A stretch of DNA of 64,000 nucleotides, taken from NCBI RefSeq assembly GCF_000758305.1, contig NZ_CP009458.1:2604001-2668000 (forward strand), given 5' to 3'. Both the position numbers and the translations under genes were made by a program. The stretch comes from Cedecea neteri (GTDB lineage: Bacteria; Pseudomonadota; Gammaproteobacteria; Enterobacterales; Enterobacteriaceae). Position 1 is the stretch's first letter; each line of letters begins with the position of its first letter. The notes under the pieces were generated by a model, which was not told where the DNA came from, searched no databases, and saw only the letters and a list, made by a program, of their open reading frames with translations. Shown piece after piece: positions 32,613 through 42,001 of the stretch.

Positions 32613-34064
32613 CTAACTTCTCTTTTTGATCGAGTTTTGTTCCGCTAAATGAACAATTCGCCGCGCCATTCCCCTAAAGATAAATAAATGGGCGGGGATC
32701 ATCGCCAGCCAGTAGAGCAAACCGGCGCAGCCGTGAGGGTGCCACCAGGCTCTGACGTCCAGCCGGCGCTGCTTGCCATCATCCTGTAAGGTGAACGACA
32801 GCCGCCCCAGGCCCGGAGCCTTCATACCGAACAGCAGCGTCAGCTCTTTTTCCGGCTCGGCGATAATCACTTTCCAGCTATCGACGGCGTCGCCCACTTC
32901 CAGCATGGCTTTATCAGGCCGCCCTTTGGCAAGCCGATGCCCGACCAGCAAATCCATCAGCGCGCGAGTTTTCCACAGCACGTTGCCAAAAAAGTAGCCT
33001 TCTTTGCCGCCTAGCTGGTTGATGACCTGCCAGAGCGAAGAGAGAGAGGCCTGGGTGGTCAGCGTGCAGCCTGCCTGTTTAGCAAAAAAACCGTAGTCGG
33101 GCCGCCAGCGGGCAAACGCCTGGGCGTCGTAGCCCCAGTCCTGCGAGTTAGCAAGCTGGTGTTCGTTGGCCAGCGTCAGGCGCATGGCGTCGTCGAAGCT
33201 GATGAGCTGCTGCGGGATAAGTTCACGCAGGCTGCGGTCGTCTGCCAACAAATCGTGCTCGAGCCCCTGAATCAGCGCCTTAGCAATGCCGGGCGGCACC
33301 GAGGTAATGACATTCAGAAACCACACGGAAATCCAGCTGGTGGGGAGTGGTACGGGGATCAGAGGGCGGTGGCGGCCGCTGATAGCCATAAAGCGTTCAA
33401 ACTGTTGCTGATAGCTCAGGACTTCCGGCCCGGTGGCTTCAAACAGGCGATGTTCCGTGGCCGGATGGTCCAACAGCGCGACGAGGTAATGCAGCAGGTT
33501 ATCCAACGCTATCGGTGAAGTACGGGAGCGAACCCAACGCGGCGGCGTCAGCACCGGCAGGTTGTACACCATATCCCGCATGACTTCGAAGGCTGCCGAG
33601 CCAGCGCCCACAATAATCCCCGCGCGCAGTTCGATGACCGGTACGCCGGAGTCTCGCAGGATATCCGCGGTGATTTGCCGGGCTTTCAGGTGCTTCGAAT
33701 GCGTTTGCCCGCTTTTGGCCTGCAATGAGCTGAGGAAAATGACCTGCTTAACCGGATGTTCGGTCAGCGCGTCGCGCATATTCAGCGCCGCCTGGCGTTC
33801 GAACTCCAGAAAATTATCGCCGTCTCCCATGCTGTGGATCAGGTAGTAGACGGTATCTGCCCCTTCGAGCAGGGCACCCAGGCGGTGCGGCCAGTGCAAA
33901 TCTACATGTCGGCATTCCACGCTTGGCCAGGGCTGTTTTTTCAGCCAGTCAATGCGACGGGCGGCGGCGGTGACGTGATGCCCCGCCGCCACGAGTAACG
34001 GCACCAGGTGCTGGCCAATGTAGCCGCTGGCGCCGAGGACCACTATCCTTTGAGGTTCTGCCAT
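32613..34064 (-). CDS. ybjT: NAD(P)-binding protein YbjT with DUF2867 domain
   Basis: 483-residue protein (E. coli 476). N-terminal Rossmann domain with GASGYIG (10-16) and a C-terminal DUF2867 region (about 330-470, GYFFGNVLWKTRALMD, LLFGMKAPGLGRL, AWWHPHG). The C-terminal part has a hydrophobic stretch near IPAHLFIFRGMA. The function is unknown. It lies 15 bp after ltaE and is probably in the same transcript. Confidence 0.93.
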   Translation of the reverse strand: MAEPQRIVVLGASGYIGQHLVPLLVAAGHHVTAAARRIDWLKKQPWPSVECRHVDLHWPHRLGALLEGADTVYYLIHSMGDGDNFLEFERQAALNMRDALTEHPVKQVIFLSSLQAKSGQTHSKHLKARQITADILRDSGVPVIELRAGIIVGAGSAAFEVMRDMVYNLPVLTPPRWVRSRTSPIALDNLLHYLVALLDHPATEHRLFEATGPEVLSYQQQFERFMAISGRHRPLIPVPLPTSWISVWFLNVITSVPPGIAKALIQGLEHDLLADDRSLRELIPQQLISFDDAMRLTLANEHQLANSQDWGYDAQAFARWRPDYGFFAKQAGCTLTTQASLSSLWQVINQLGGKEGYFFGNVLWKTRALMDLLVGHRLAKGRPDKAMLEVGDAVDSWKVIIAEPEKELTLLFGMKAPGLGRLSFTLQDDGKQRRLDVRAWWHPHGCAGLLYWLAMIPAHLFIFRGMARRIVHLAEQNSIKKRS

Positions 34065-34079
34065 CGTCCCTGAGTTCCG

Positions 34080-35081
34080 TTAGTTTTGCAGGAAGCTGCG
34101 CCAGTGGGCGACGACTTCTGCCAGCTGAGTGCGGGTGACGTCCAGATGGGTGACCAGGCGAGTTGCCGGGCCTGCGCTGAGGATGATGCCGCGCTCACGC
34201 ATATATGGCCCTAAATCTTCTGCTTCTTCCGCCGTCATGCGGACAAAGACCATGTTGGTGTCCTGACGCATCACATCGACGCCGATTTCTCGTAGCTCGC
34301 CTGCCAGCCAGTGGGCGTTGTCGTGGTCTTCTTTCAGCCGCTCGACGTTATTTTTCAGCGCATACAGGCCTGCCGCCGCGAGGATACCGGCCTGGCGCAT
34401 ACCGCCGCCGGTCATCTTGCGCCAGCGCACAGCTCGCTTGATGTACTCTTTACTGCCCACCAGCAGGGATCCCACCGGCGTGCCCAGGCCTTTCGACAGG
34501 CAAATGGTGAAGCTGTCGCAGTAGCGAGTAATCTCTTCCAGCTGGCAGCCGTAGGACACCACGGCGTTAAAAATACGCGCGCCGTCTACGTGCAGCGCCA
34601 GGTTGTGTTTGCGGGTGAATTCCCAGGCCTGCTGGAGGTATTCGCGTGGCAGCACTTTGCCGTTATGGGTGTTTTCAAGGCTCAGCAATTTAGTGCGGGC
34701 GAAGTGAATGTCGTCCGGTTTAATTTTTGCCGCCACTTTATCCAGCGGCAGCGTGCCGTCGCGATCCGCTTCAATCGGCTGAGGCTGAATGCTGCCCAGC
34801 ACCGCTGCGCCGCCCGCCTCATACAGGTAGTTATGCGCGGCCTGGCCAACGATATACTCTTCGCCGCGTTCGCAGTGGCTCAGCAAAGCCACGAGGTTGG
34901 CCTGCGTGCCGGTAGGTAAAAACAGGGCAGCTTCTTTCCCGCTGATTTTTGCCGCGTATGCCTGAAGCTCGTTAACAGTGGGGTCATCGCCGTAAACATC
35001 ATCCCCGGTTGGGGCGGCCATCATTTGTTCCAGCATGGCGCGGGAAGGGCGGGTAACGGTATCGCTGCGTAAATCGATCAT
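34080..35081 (-). CDS. ltaE: Low-specificity L-threonine aldolase
   Basis: PLP enzyme that splits L-threonine and L-allo-threonine to glycine and acetaldehyde. 333 residues, same as E. coli. PLP-Schiff-base Lys197 in CLSKGLGTPVGS; Asp166 and Arg169 in HVDGARIFNA contact the cofactor; substrate-binding SDTVT.PS near the start. It follows poxB in the minus-strand unit, with a strong hairpin between them. Confidence 0.96.
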   Translation of the reverse strand: MIDLRSDTVTRPSRAMLEQMMAAPTGDDVYGDDPTVNELQAYAAKISGKEAALFLPTGTQANLVALLSHCERGEEYIVGQAAHNYLYEAGGAAVLGSIQPQPIEADRDGTLPLDKVAAKIKPDDIHFARTKLLSLENTHNGKVLPREYLQQAWEFTRKHNLALHVDGARIFNAVVSYGCQLEEITRYCDSFTICLSKGLGTPVGSLLVGSKEYIKRAVRWRKMTGGGMRQAGILAAAGLYALKNNVERLKEDHDNAHWLAGELREIGVDVMRQDTNMVFVRMTAEEAEDLGPYMRERGIILSAGPATRLVTHLDVTRTQLAEVVAHWRSFLQN

Positions 35082-35104
35082 GACGGGTCCTTTATCGAGA
35101 GGCT

Positions 35105-35128
35105 GCGCCCGGATGGTTATCCGGGCGC
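35105..35128. other. Perfect hairpin between poxB and ltaE
   Basis: GCGCCCGGAT-GGTT-ATCCGGGCGC: 10-bp perfect stem in the 65-bp gap. No T-tract follows on the minus strand, so it is more likely a REP-like or mRNA-stabilising intercistronic element than a terminator. Confidence 0.7.
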
Positions 35129-35146
35129 CTGAGGCAACCTTCTTTT

Positions 35147-36868
35147 TTACCGGAACCAGTTGGTTTTCGCCAGCTCGATCACTTCATCTCCTCGCCCGCT
35201 GATAATGGCGCGCAGCATATAAAGGCTGAACCCCTTCGCCTGCTCCAGCTTGATCTGCGGCGGGATAGCCAGCTCGTCTTTGGCGACGACGACATCGACC
35301 AGTACCGGGCCATCAATGCTGAAGGCTCGTTCCAGCGCGGCGTTCAGCTCCTCGGGTTTCTCAACGCGGATACCGGTAATGCCGCAGGCTTCGGCTATAC
35401 GGGCAAAGTTGGTGTCGTGCAGTTCGGTGCCGTCGGTGAGGTAGCCCCCGGCTTTCATCTCCATCGCCACAAAACCGAGCACGCTGTTGTTGAACACCAC
35501 GATTTTAATCGGCAACTTCATTTGCGAAACGGACAGGAAGTCGCCCATCAGCATGCTGAAGCCGCCGTCACCGCACATCGCCACCACCTGGCGTTCGGGC
35601 GCGGTGGCTTTGGCGCCTAGTGCCTGTGGCATAGCGTTGGCCATTGAGCCGTGGTTAAACGAACCCAGCAGGCGGCGCTTACCGTTCATTTTCAGGTAGC
35701 GCGCGGCCCAGACGGTGGGTGTGCCCACGTCGCAGGTAAAAATGGCGTCATCGGTGGCGTAATGGCTGATTTGCTGCGCCAGATATTGCGGGTGAATTTG
35801 CTTGCCTTCGGTGGGTTTGGCTAGCTCATCCAGTCCTTCCCGCGCTTTGCGGTAATCCTCCAGTGCTTTGTCGAGGAAGCTGCGATTGGTTTTCTCTTCC
35901 AGCATGGGCAGCAGGGCAGACAGCGTGGCTTTGATATCGCCCACCAGCGCCATGTCGACTTTGCTGTGCGCGCCGATGCTACCGGGGTTGATATCAATCT
36001 GGATAATTTTTGCGTCCGTCGGGTAGAACGCGCGGTAGGGGAACTGGGTGCCGAGCAGGATCAGCGTATCGGCGTTCATCATGGTGTGGAAGCCGGATGA
36101 GAAGCCGATTAATCCGGTCATGCCAACGTCGTAAGGGTTGTCGTACTCAACGTGCTCTTTGCCGCGCAGGGCGTGAACAATGGGCGCTTTCAGGGTTGCT
36201 GCCAGCTGCACCAGCTCAGTATGCGCTCCTGCGCAGCCGCTGCCGCACATCAGGGCGATATTGTCGTTGTAGCGCAGCAGTTGGGCGAGTTTTTTAAGCT
36301 CATCGTGAGGGGGAACCACGATGGGCTGCGGTGCAGGATACCAGTGCGTCGTGGCATGTTCTGGCGCGGGTTTGAGCGCCACGTCACCAGGCAGCACTAC
36401 CACGGAAACGCCCCGGTTCAGAATAGCTTTGCGCATGGCAATCGCTAATACCTGCGGGATCTGCTCCGGGTTAGAAACCAGTTCGCAATAGTGGCTGCAT
36501 TCGCGGAAAAGCTCTTCGGGGTGCGTTTCCTGGAAGTAACCGCTGCCAATTTCGCTGGAGGGAATATGGGCTGCAATGGCGAGAACAGGCACGTGATTGC
36601 GGTGGCAATCGTACAGGCCGTTTATCAGGTGCAGGTTACCTGGCCCGCATGAACCGGCGCAGACAGCAAGCTCGCCGGTGAGGTGCGCTTCGGCCCCGGC
36701 GGCGAAAGCGGCCACTTCTTCATGGCGAGTTGGCATCCATTTAATCGTGCCCATCCGGTTGAGGCTGTCGCTGAGGCCGTTCAGCGAATCACCAGTGACG
36801 CCCCAGATACGTTTCACGCCCGCGCTCTCAAGGGTTTTGGCCAGCCAGGCCGCTACGGATTGTTTCAT
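35147..36868 (-). CDS. poxB: Pyruvate dehydrogenase (quinone) PoxB
   Basis: Peripheral membrane flavoprotein converting pyruvate to acetate and CO2 with electrons to ubiquinone. 573 residues (E. coli 572). Catalytic Glu50 (PTRHEEVAAF), ThDP/Mg motif GDGGFSMLMGDFLS and FNNSVLGFV, and the C-terminal lipid-binding peptide ending ELAKTNWFR are all present. In E. coli it is RpoS-dependent and used in late growth. First gene of the poxB-ltaE-ybjT-ybjS series; divergent from the DoxX-family gene. Confidence 0.97.
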   Translation of the reverse strand: MKQSVAAWLAKTLESAGVKRIWGVTGDSLNGLSDSLNRMGTIKWMPTRHEEVAAFAAGAEAHLTGELAVCAGSCGPGNLHLINGLYDCHRNHVPVLAIAAHIPSSEIGSGYFQETHPEELFRECSHYCELVSNPEQIPQVLAIAMRKAILNRGVSVVVLPGDVALKPAPEHATTHWYPAPQPIVVPPHDELKKLAQLLRYNDNIALMCGSGCAGAHTELVQLAATLKAPIVHALRGKEHVEYDNPYDVGMTGLIGFSSGFHTMMNADTLILLGTQFPYRAFYPTDAKIIQIDINPGSIGAHSKVDMALVGDIKATLSALLPMLEEKTNRSFLDKALEDYRKAREGLDELAKPTEGKQIHPQYLAQQISHYATDDAIFTCDVGTPTVWAARYLKMNGKRRLLGSFNHGSMANAMPQALGAKATAPERQVVAMCGDGGFSMLMGDFLSVSQMKLPIKIVVFNNSVLGFVAMEMKAGGYLTDGTELHDTNFARIAEACGITGIRVEKPEELNAALERAFSIDGPVLVDVVVAKDELAIPPQIKLEQAKGFSLYMLRAIISGRGDEVIELAKTNWFR

Positions 36869-37018
36869 CGGTTTTCCTTGTCCAGTGTGATAGCGCTTAC
36901 AAGCTTAGTTCAATTCCACGTAACGGCGGGGAATGGCCTCCCTAAAATTGGGGCTATTTGTTAGCAAATATTAAGCGTAAATTATTCTCGTTATCATTTT
37001 AAAAGGGTGGCAATTCAT

Positions 37019-37450
37019 ATGGTTACTAAATTGTTAAATGCAGTGAATGGCGCGCTGAATAAAGACGATCTGGGGAAACTTTTACTGCGTCTGGCGGTAG
37101 GCGGCCTGATGCTGTTTCACGGCCTGCACAAGTTGTTTGGCGGTGTGGGCGGAATTAAAGGAATGCTGGCGGCGCACGGCATCCCGGAGTTTGTCGCCTA
37201 CGGCGTGCTGCTGGGCGAGGTGCTTGCGCCGCTGCTGATTATTTTAGGGATCCTAACGCGCCTGTCCGCGCTTGGGCTGGCGTGCACGATGATTGTGGCC
37301 TGGCTGCTGGTGGGCGTGGGGGAAACCTTTATGCTGGATAAAACCGGGGCCTGGGGCATTGAAAGCCTGATGTACTTTTTCCTCGGCGCGCTGGCGATAG
37401 TCTTTTGTGGTGGAGGGCGTTACGCGTTTGGCAAGTCTGCCTGGCGGTAG
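37019..37450 (+). CDS. DoxX-family inner membrane protein
   Basis: 143-residue membrane protein with four hydrophobic helices. LLLRLAVGGLMLFHGLHKLFGG followed by LLGEVLAPLLIILGILTRLSALG is the DoxX/YphA/YqjF pattern. Its biochemical function is unknown; family members are linked to redox or thiol stress in other bacteria. E. coli K-12 has no gene here between poxB and hcr, so this is a local insertion. The start is the ATG 10 bases after GGGTGG; a GTG four codons earlier is possible. Confidence 0.88.
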   Translation: MVTKLLNAVNGALNKDDLGKLLLRLAVGGLMLFHGLHKLFGGVGGIKGMLAAHGIPEFVAYGVLLGEVLAPLLIILGILTRLSALGLACTMIVAWLLVGVGETFMLDKTGAWGIESLMYFFLGALAIVFCGGGRYAFGKSAWR

Positions 37451-37460
37451 AAAAAGAAAA

Positions 37461-37480
37461 GGCACCGTGAAGGTGCCTCT
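37461..37480. terminator. Bidirectional terminator between doxX-like gene and hcr
   Basis: AGGCACC-GTGA-AGGTGCCT stem; on the minus strand the tail is TTTTCTTTTTC (strong for hcr), on the plus strand CTTTAA (weaker). Confidence 0.8.
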
Positions 37481-37486
37481 TTAAGG

Positions 37487-38455
37487 TCAAGCTAGCACAA
37501 GGTCGCTTTGAGGATGGCAGGAGCAGGCCAGCACGTAGCCGCTGGCAATTTCCTCTTCCGTCAGCGTCATGGTGCTGGAGACGGTATAGTCGCCTGACAC
37601 GACTTTCGTTTTACAGCAGCCGCAAACCCCGGCGCGACAGGCGGCATTCACCGGCACACTGTTGCTCTCCAGGGCGGCTAGCAGCGTACTGCCCACAGGT
37701 GAGTAAAACTCGCGCATCGGCTGGAGGGTGGTGAACTTCAGGCCGCCCGCTGAGGGTGCTGCGGCTGGTGTGAAGAACACTTCCTGATAAAACGCCGTGA
37801 CGCCCAACGCTTTTACTTCCTTCTCAACCATAGCCATATAAGGCGCAGGCCCACAGGTCATGACCGTCCGGCCGGTGATATCCGGCACCGCGGCCAGGAT
37901 CTCGCGAGTCAGTCGCCCGGCGATAAAGCCGTGCGTGGCGTTGTTTTCTGCCACCAGCGTGACCGGATAATGCCGCCATTCGTCAGCAAAAATCACATCC
38001 TGCGGGGAGCGCACGTTATAGATGACCTGCACGTCCGCCTGTGGGCGATGCTTTGCCAGCCAGCGGCGCATGGACATGATCGGCGTGACGCCGCAGCCCG
38101 CCGCCAGCAGCAGATAGCGCTCCGACACGATGTTTTCACAGCTGAACTCGCCCTGGGCTTCAGACAGCCACAGGTAGTCGCCGATTTTCACTTCTCCGGT
38201 CAGCCACTCCGAGCCAGCGCCGCCGTCGATGCGCCGTACCGTCAGCGTGATGAATTCACTGAGGCCCGGTGTGGAAGAGATCGTGTAGGCCCGCAGCGTC
38301 TCGCTGCCGTTGCGGATGCTCACCAGCGCATATTGCCCGGCTTTGTAGGGATAGAAGTCGTGGTTAATCAACGACAGCGTCCAGACATCCGGAGTTTCCT
38401 GATGAATATGGTGTACCTGCATACGGTGCGGGCACAGCGGCGTTGGCATGGTCAT
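37487..38455 (-). CDS. hcr: NADH oxidoreductase Hcr
   Basis: Electron donor for Hcp, 322 residues as in E. coli. FAD-binding RAYTIS (55-60), NAD-binding region AAGCGVTPIMSM (118-129) and CGPAPYM (201-207), then a C-terminal plant-type [2Fe-2S] ferredoxin domain with ligands Cys273, Cys278, Cys281 and Cys311. It lies 9 bp after hcp and is co-transcribed with it. Confidence 0.97.
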   Translation of the reverse strand: MTMPTPLCPHRMQVHHIHQETPDVWTLSLINHDFYPYKAGQYALVSIRNGSETLRAYTISSTPGLSEFITLTVRRIDGGAGSEWLTGEVKIGDYLWLSEAQGEFSCENIVSERYLLLAAGCGVTPIMSMRRWLAKHRPQADVQVIYNVRSPQDVIFADEWRHYPVTLVAENNATHGFIAGRLTREILAAVPDITGRTVMTCGPAPYMAMVEKEVKALGVTAFYQEVFFTPAAAPSAGGLKFTTLQPMREFYSPVGSTLLAALESNSVPVNAACRAGVCGCCKTKVVSGDYTVSSTMTLTEEEIASGYVLACSCHPQSDLVLA

Positions 38456-38464
38456 GGCTACTCC

Positions 38465-40117
38465 TTACGCGCTCATTAACTGTTGGATGTCTTGCTCAAC
38501 GGTAGTGATGGCGCGCAGGCCAAATTTCTCGTTCAGTACCGCCAGCAGATTTGGCGTCAGGAAACCCGGTGCGGTCGGGCCGGTGACGATATTTGTGACG
38601 CCGAGCGACAGTAGCGTGAGCAGAATCACAATCGCCTTTTGCTCAAACCAGGAGAGCACCAGACTCAGCGGCAGGTCATTCACGCCACAGCCGAGTTTCT
38701 CTGCGAGGGTGACGGCCAGAATAATCGCTGAATAAGCGTCGTTACACTGGCCGGCATCCACCAGGCGAGGCAGCCCTTCGATGTTGCCGAAGTCCAGCTT
38801 GTTGAAGCGGTATTTGCCGCAGGCCAGGGTCAGGATCAGGCAGTCCTTCGGTACGCTGGTGGCGAAGTCGGTGAAGTAGTTACGTTCTCCGCGTGCGCCG
38901 TCGCAGCCGCCGACCAGGAAGATGTGGCGAAGTTTTTCACGGCTGACCAGATCGATGAGCGTGTCCGCCGCACCCAGCAGCGTCTGGCGGCCAAAACCGA
39001 CGGTGATCAGATGCTCGATTTCGCTGTACGGGAAACCGGCCATTTGCTGGGCCTGGGTAATCACCGGGCTAAAATTGTCGCCTTCGAGGTGGCTGACGCC
39101 CGGCCAGCCAACGATGCTGCGGGTCCAGATACGGTCATCGTACGAGCCCACGGTTGGGTCGATGATGCAGTTGGAAGTCATGACAATAGGGCCAGGGAAG
39201 CGGGCGAATTCCGTTTGCTGGTTCTGCCAGCCGCTGCCGTAGTTGCCGACCAGGTGTTTGAATTTACGCAGTTCGGGATAGCCGTGCGCCGGGAGCATTT
39301 CGCCGTGGGTGTAGACGTTCACGCCGGTGCCTTCGGTTTGTTCGAGCAGGTTATAGAGATCTTTTAGGTCATGGCCGGAAATCAGGATGCACTTCCCGGC
39401 TACCGGGCGAACGTTAACCTGGGTTGGGGTTGGATGGCCGTATTTACCGGTTTCCCCCAGATCCAGAATGCTCATCACTTTGAAGTTCATCTGGCCGATT
39501 TCCATGGAGCAGTCCAGCAGGGCGCCCATGTCCGCAGGCCAGGTGCCGAGCCACGCCATGATTTTGTGGTACTGGGCGTAGATATCGTTGTCGTACTGGC
39601 CCAGGACGTGCGCGTGTTCCATGTAAGCGGCAGCGCCTTTCATGCCGTACAGGCACAGGAGACGCAGGCCGAGAATATCTTCGCCAATGTCGGCTTTGTC
39701 ACGGTTTGGCGTGAATTCGGCGGCCTGGCGCTGTAGCTCACCGAGGTCGCTGCTGGTCAGCTGAAGTTCTGCCATCGGGTTGGCTACGGTTGCTGCAGGA
39801 TCGACAGCCAGCGTGCGGGTTTTCAGGTCTTCGCGCATAGCAATGGCATCGCGGGCGTAGCCAACGATGCGGGCGGAGTCGAAGTTCACGTTGGTCAGCG
39901 TTGAGAAAAAGGCGCGGGGAGCAAAGTTATCAATCTCGTGGTCGATAATACCGCGTTCGCGCGCGGCAACCGCCCAGGCGGACAGGCCTTGCAATGTCGC
40001 GATCAGCAGATCCTGTAGGTCGGAAGTCTGGGCCGTTTTACCGCAGACGCCCTGGGCATAGGCGCAGCCGTCGCCGGCCGGGGTACGGATGGTCTGTTCA
40101 CATTGCACACAAAACAT
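38465..40117 (-). CDS. hcp: Hydroxylamine reductase / hybrid cluster protein Hcp
   Basis: 550-residue Fe-S protein, high-affinity NO reductase and S-nitrosylase in E. coli. N-terminal cluster cysteines C3, C6, C18 and C25; hybrid-cluster ligands appear in GHDLKDLYNLLEQTEGTGVNVYTHGEM, TSNCIIDP, GGCDGARGERNYF, LACGKYRFNK and DAGQCNDAYSA. Full length with no disruptions. Upstream lie NsrR-like and FNR-like sites, fitting induction by anaerobic nitrosative stress. Confidence 0.98.
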   Translation of the reverse strand: MFCVQCEQTIRTPAGDGCAYAQGVCGKTAQTSDLQDLLIATLQGLSAWAVAARERGIIDHEIDNFAPRAFFSTLTNVNFDSARIVGYARDAIAMREDLKTRTLAVDPAATVANPMAELQLTSSDLGELQRQAAEFTPNRDKADIGEDILGLRLLCLYGMKGAAAYMEHAHVLGQYDNDIYAQYHKIMAWLGTWPADMGALLDCSMEIGQMNFKVMSILDLGETGKYGHPTPTQVNVRPVAGKCILISGHDLKDLYNLLEQTEGTGVNVYTHGEMLPAHGYPELRKFKHLVGNYGSGWQNQQTEFARFPGPIVMTSNCIIDPTVGSYDDRIWTRSIVGWPGVSHLEGDNFSPVITQAQQMAGFPYSEIEHLITVGFGRQTLLGAADTLIDLVSREKLRHIFLVGGCDGARGERNYFTDFATSVPKDCLILTLACGKYRFNKLDFGNIEGLPRLVDAGQCNDAYSAIILAVTLAEKLGCGVNDLPLSLVLSWFEQKAIVILLTLLSLGVTNIVTGPTAPGFLTPNLLAVLNEKFGLRAITTVEQDIQQLMSA

Positions 40118-40128
40118 GATGTCACCTT

Positions 40129-40152
40129 AAAATTATATTTTAAATACATGTT
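40129..40152. promoter_or_regulatory. NsrR-like operator upstream of hcp
   Basis: On the minus strand AACATGTATTT-A-AAATATAATTTT is close to the 11-1-11 NsrR pattern (AAGATGYATTT and its inverse). It lies 12-35 bp before the hcp start. NsrR represses hcp-hcr in E. coli until NO is present. Confidence 0.7.
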
Positions 40153-40211
40153 TAAGGTTAGGCTGCGGCTTAACAGGTTAAAAGGACTTTTTGGTGCAAC
40201 TTAAAGGGAGA

Positions 40212-40225
40212 TTGATATAGCTCAA
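40212..40225. promoter_or_regulatory. FNR-like site upstream of hcp
   Basis: TTGATATAGCTCAA matches TTGAT-N4-ATCAA at 9 of 10 positions, about 95-108 bp upstream of the hcp ATG. A hairpin TGGCGG...CCGCCA at 40229-40250 lies between it and the end of lysO. Confidence 0.65.
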
Positions 40226-40258
40226 CTTTGGCGGCAGCAGGCTACCGCCAGAGAGGTA

Positions 40259-41158
40259 TCAGGCGGCGAAGAAGGCGATGAGCAGCGGAGTCAGCAGGCT
40301 AAGAATAAATCCGTGCACGATGGCGGCAGGCACGATTTCCACGCCGCCGCTGCGCTGCAGCACCGGTAGGGTGAAGTCCATCGAGGTGGCACCACAAAGA
40401 CCCAGCGCCGTTGAGCGGCTGCGGCACACTAGCGCCGGAATAAGCATAATAGCCAGTAATTCCCGCACCAGATCGTTAAAGAAGGTCGCGCTGCCAATCA
40501 CCGGCCCGTAGGACTCGGTCATCAGGATCCCGGACAGCGAATACCAGCCGAACCCGGAAGCCATCGCGAGGCCTGTTTTTATCGGCAGGCCAAGCAGCAG
40601 GGCGTTAATCACCCCTGCGACCATTGAGCTGAACACGACCACAATGGCGACGATAATGCCGCGACGATTAAGCACGATTTGCCGGAAGGTCATGCCGCTG
40701 TTGCGAAGCTGGATCCCGACCAGCAGCAGCAGGAAGATAAGCGTGTATTCGCTGGCCTCAGTGGCGTATTTGAGCACGTCGAACCCGGTCAGCCCCAGCA
40801 GGAAGCCCAAGGCCACAACGCCGCAGAGCTGTAAGGACTCCAGGGCCATCGCCAGGCGCGAGGGCAGTTTTTCCTGTTTATGCTGATGCCGCCACGGGAG
40901 AGAGCGTTCCAGCAGCAGAAGGCCGGCGATGTTACACAGCAGGATCACTATGACGCTTATCACCGAGTAATGCAGGATAGTCAGCAGGTTGCTGGCGAGA
41001 TTATCCAGAAACGCCAGGCTAATGCCCATCAGGAACAGGATCACGTAAACAATCCAGCCCAGCAGCCGGTGAATCAGCCTGAGCAGATGAGTTTGTTTCA
41101 ATGGGATCAGGTAACCGACGAGCAACGGCACCAGGATAATAAGTAATCCTGACAGCAT
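40259..41158 (-). CDS. lysO: L-lysine exporter LysO (YbjE)
   Basis: Inner-membrane exporter of lysine and the toxic analogue thialysine, 299 residues as in E. coli. About eight helices; conserved ATEASEYTLIFLLLLVGIQLRNSGMT, ASGFGWYSLSGIL and LGLCGATSMDFTLPVLQRSGG. In E. coli it is under ArgR and lysine control. I did not see a clear ARG box in its 147-bp upstream gap. Confidence 0.96.
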   Translation of the reverse strand: MLSGLLIILVPLLVGYLIPLKQTHLLRLIHRLLGWIVYVILFLMGISLAFLDNLASNLLTILHYSVISVIVILLCNIAGLLLLERSLPWRHQHKQEKLPSRLAMALESLQLCGVVALGFLLGLTGFDVLKYATEASEYTLIFLLLLVGIQLRNSGMTFRQIVLNRRGIIVAIVVVFSSMVAGVINALLLGLPIKTGLAMASGFGWYSLSGILMTESYGPVIGSATFFNDLVRELLAIMLIPALVCRSRSTALGLCGATSMDFTLPVLQRSGGVEIVPAAIVHGFILSLLTPLLIAFFAA

Positions 41159-41259
41159 GGGAGGGACAATCCTTGTAGTTAAAATGTTACGACGGATGTC
41201 ACACTACCGAAAGAAAGGAATCGAGTCGAGTAGGGGAGAAGAAAAAGGTTTGCGCGGAG

Positions 41260-41297
41260 AAAAAAAGAAAATAGCAGGCTTACCGGGGTAAGCCTGC
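41260..41297 (-). terminator. aqpZ terminator
   Basis: Minus strand: GCAGGCTTAC-CCCG-GTAAGCCTGC, a perfect 10-bp stem, followed by TATTTTCTTTTTTT. Confidence 0.9.
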
Positions 41298-41305
41298 CTG
41301 GGAAC

Positions 41306-42001
41306 TTAGCTGCGTTTTTCCAGCAGAGTACGGTAAATAATACCGCCCAGGATCCCGCCAATAATAGGCATGACCCAGAAAAGCCACAGTTGATCCAGCG
41401 CCCAGCCACCCTGGAAAATAGCCACTGCGGTACTGCGCGCAGGGTTTACGGAGGTGTTGGTAACCGGAATACTAATTAAGTGAATTAAAGTTAATGCCAG
41501 GCCAATAGCTATTGGCGCAAAACCCGGTGCAGCAAATTTGTCCGTTGCACCGTGAATAACAATCAGGAAGCCACAGGTTAATACGATTTCAATCACAATG
41601 GCGGACAGCATGGAATATCCACCCGGTGAATGTTCGCCGTAGCCGTTAGAAGCAAAACCGCTGGCTGCTGCATCAAAGCCTGCTTTACCGCTAGCGATTA
41701 AATAAAGGATAGCGGCTGCGACAATCCCGCCAATCACCTGGGCAATAATGTAGCCAATCACTTCTTTAGCCGGGAAGCGGCCACCGGCCCAGAGGCCAAG
41801 GGTGACAGCCGGGTTAAAGTGACCACCGGAAATATGACCGACGGCAAAAGCCATGGTCAGCACGGTTAAACCAAATGCCAGCGCGACGCCGACAAAGCCA
41901 ATGCCTAATTCCGGGAATGCTGCCGCTAATACTGCGCTACCGCAGCCACCAAATACCAGCCAGAACGTCCCGAAGAACTCGGCTGCTAATTTTCTAAACA
42001 T
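41306..42001 (-). CDS. aqpZ: Aquaporin Z
   Basis: Water channel of the MIP family in the inner membrane, 231 residues, same as E. coli. Both NPA boxes are present (63-65 and 186-188) with the selectivity-filter Arg189; the His in the ar/R filter lies in TLIHLISIPVTNT. The start is MFRKLAAEFFG; an upstream in-frame TTG-type start is ignored. It is a single-gene unit with a long upstream region. Confidence 0.97.
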   Translation of the reverse strand: MFRKLAAEFFGTFWLVFGGCGSAVLAAAFPELGIGFVGVALAFGLTVLTMAFAVGHISGGHFNPAVTLGLWAGGRFPAKEVIGYIIAQVIGGIVAAAILYLIASGKAGFDAAASGFASNGYGEHSPGGYSMLSAIVIEIVLTCGFLIVIHGATDKFAAPGFAPIAIGLALTLIHLISIPVTNTSVNPARSTAVAIFQGGWALDQLWLFWVMPIIGGILGGIIYRTLLEKRS

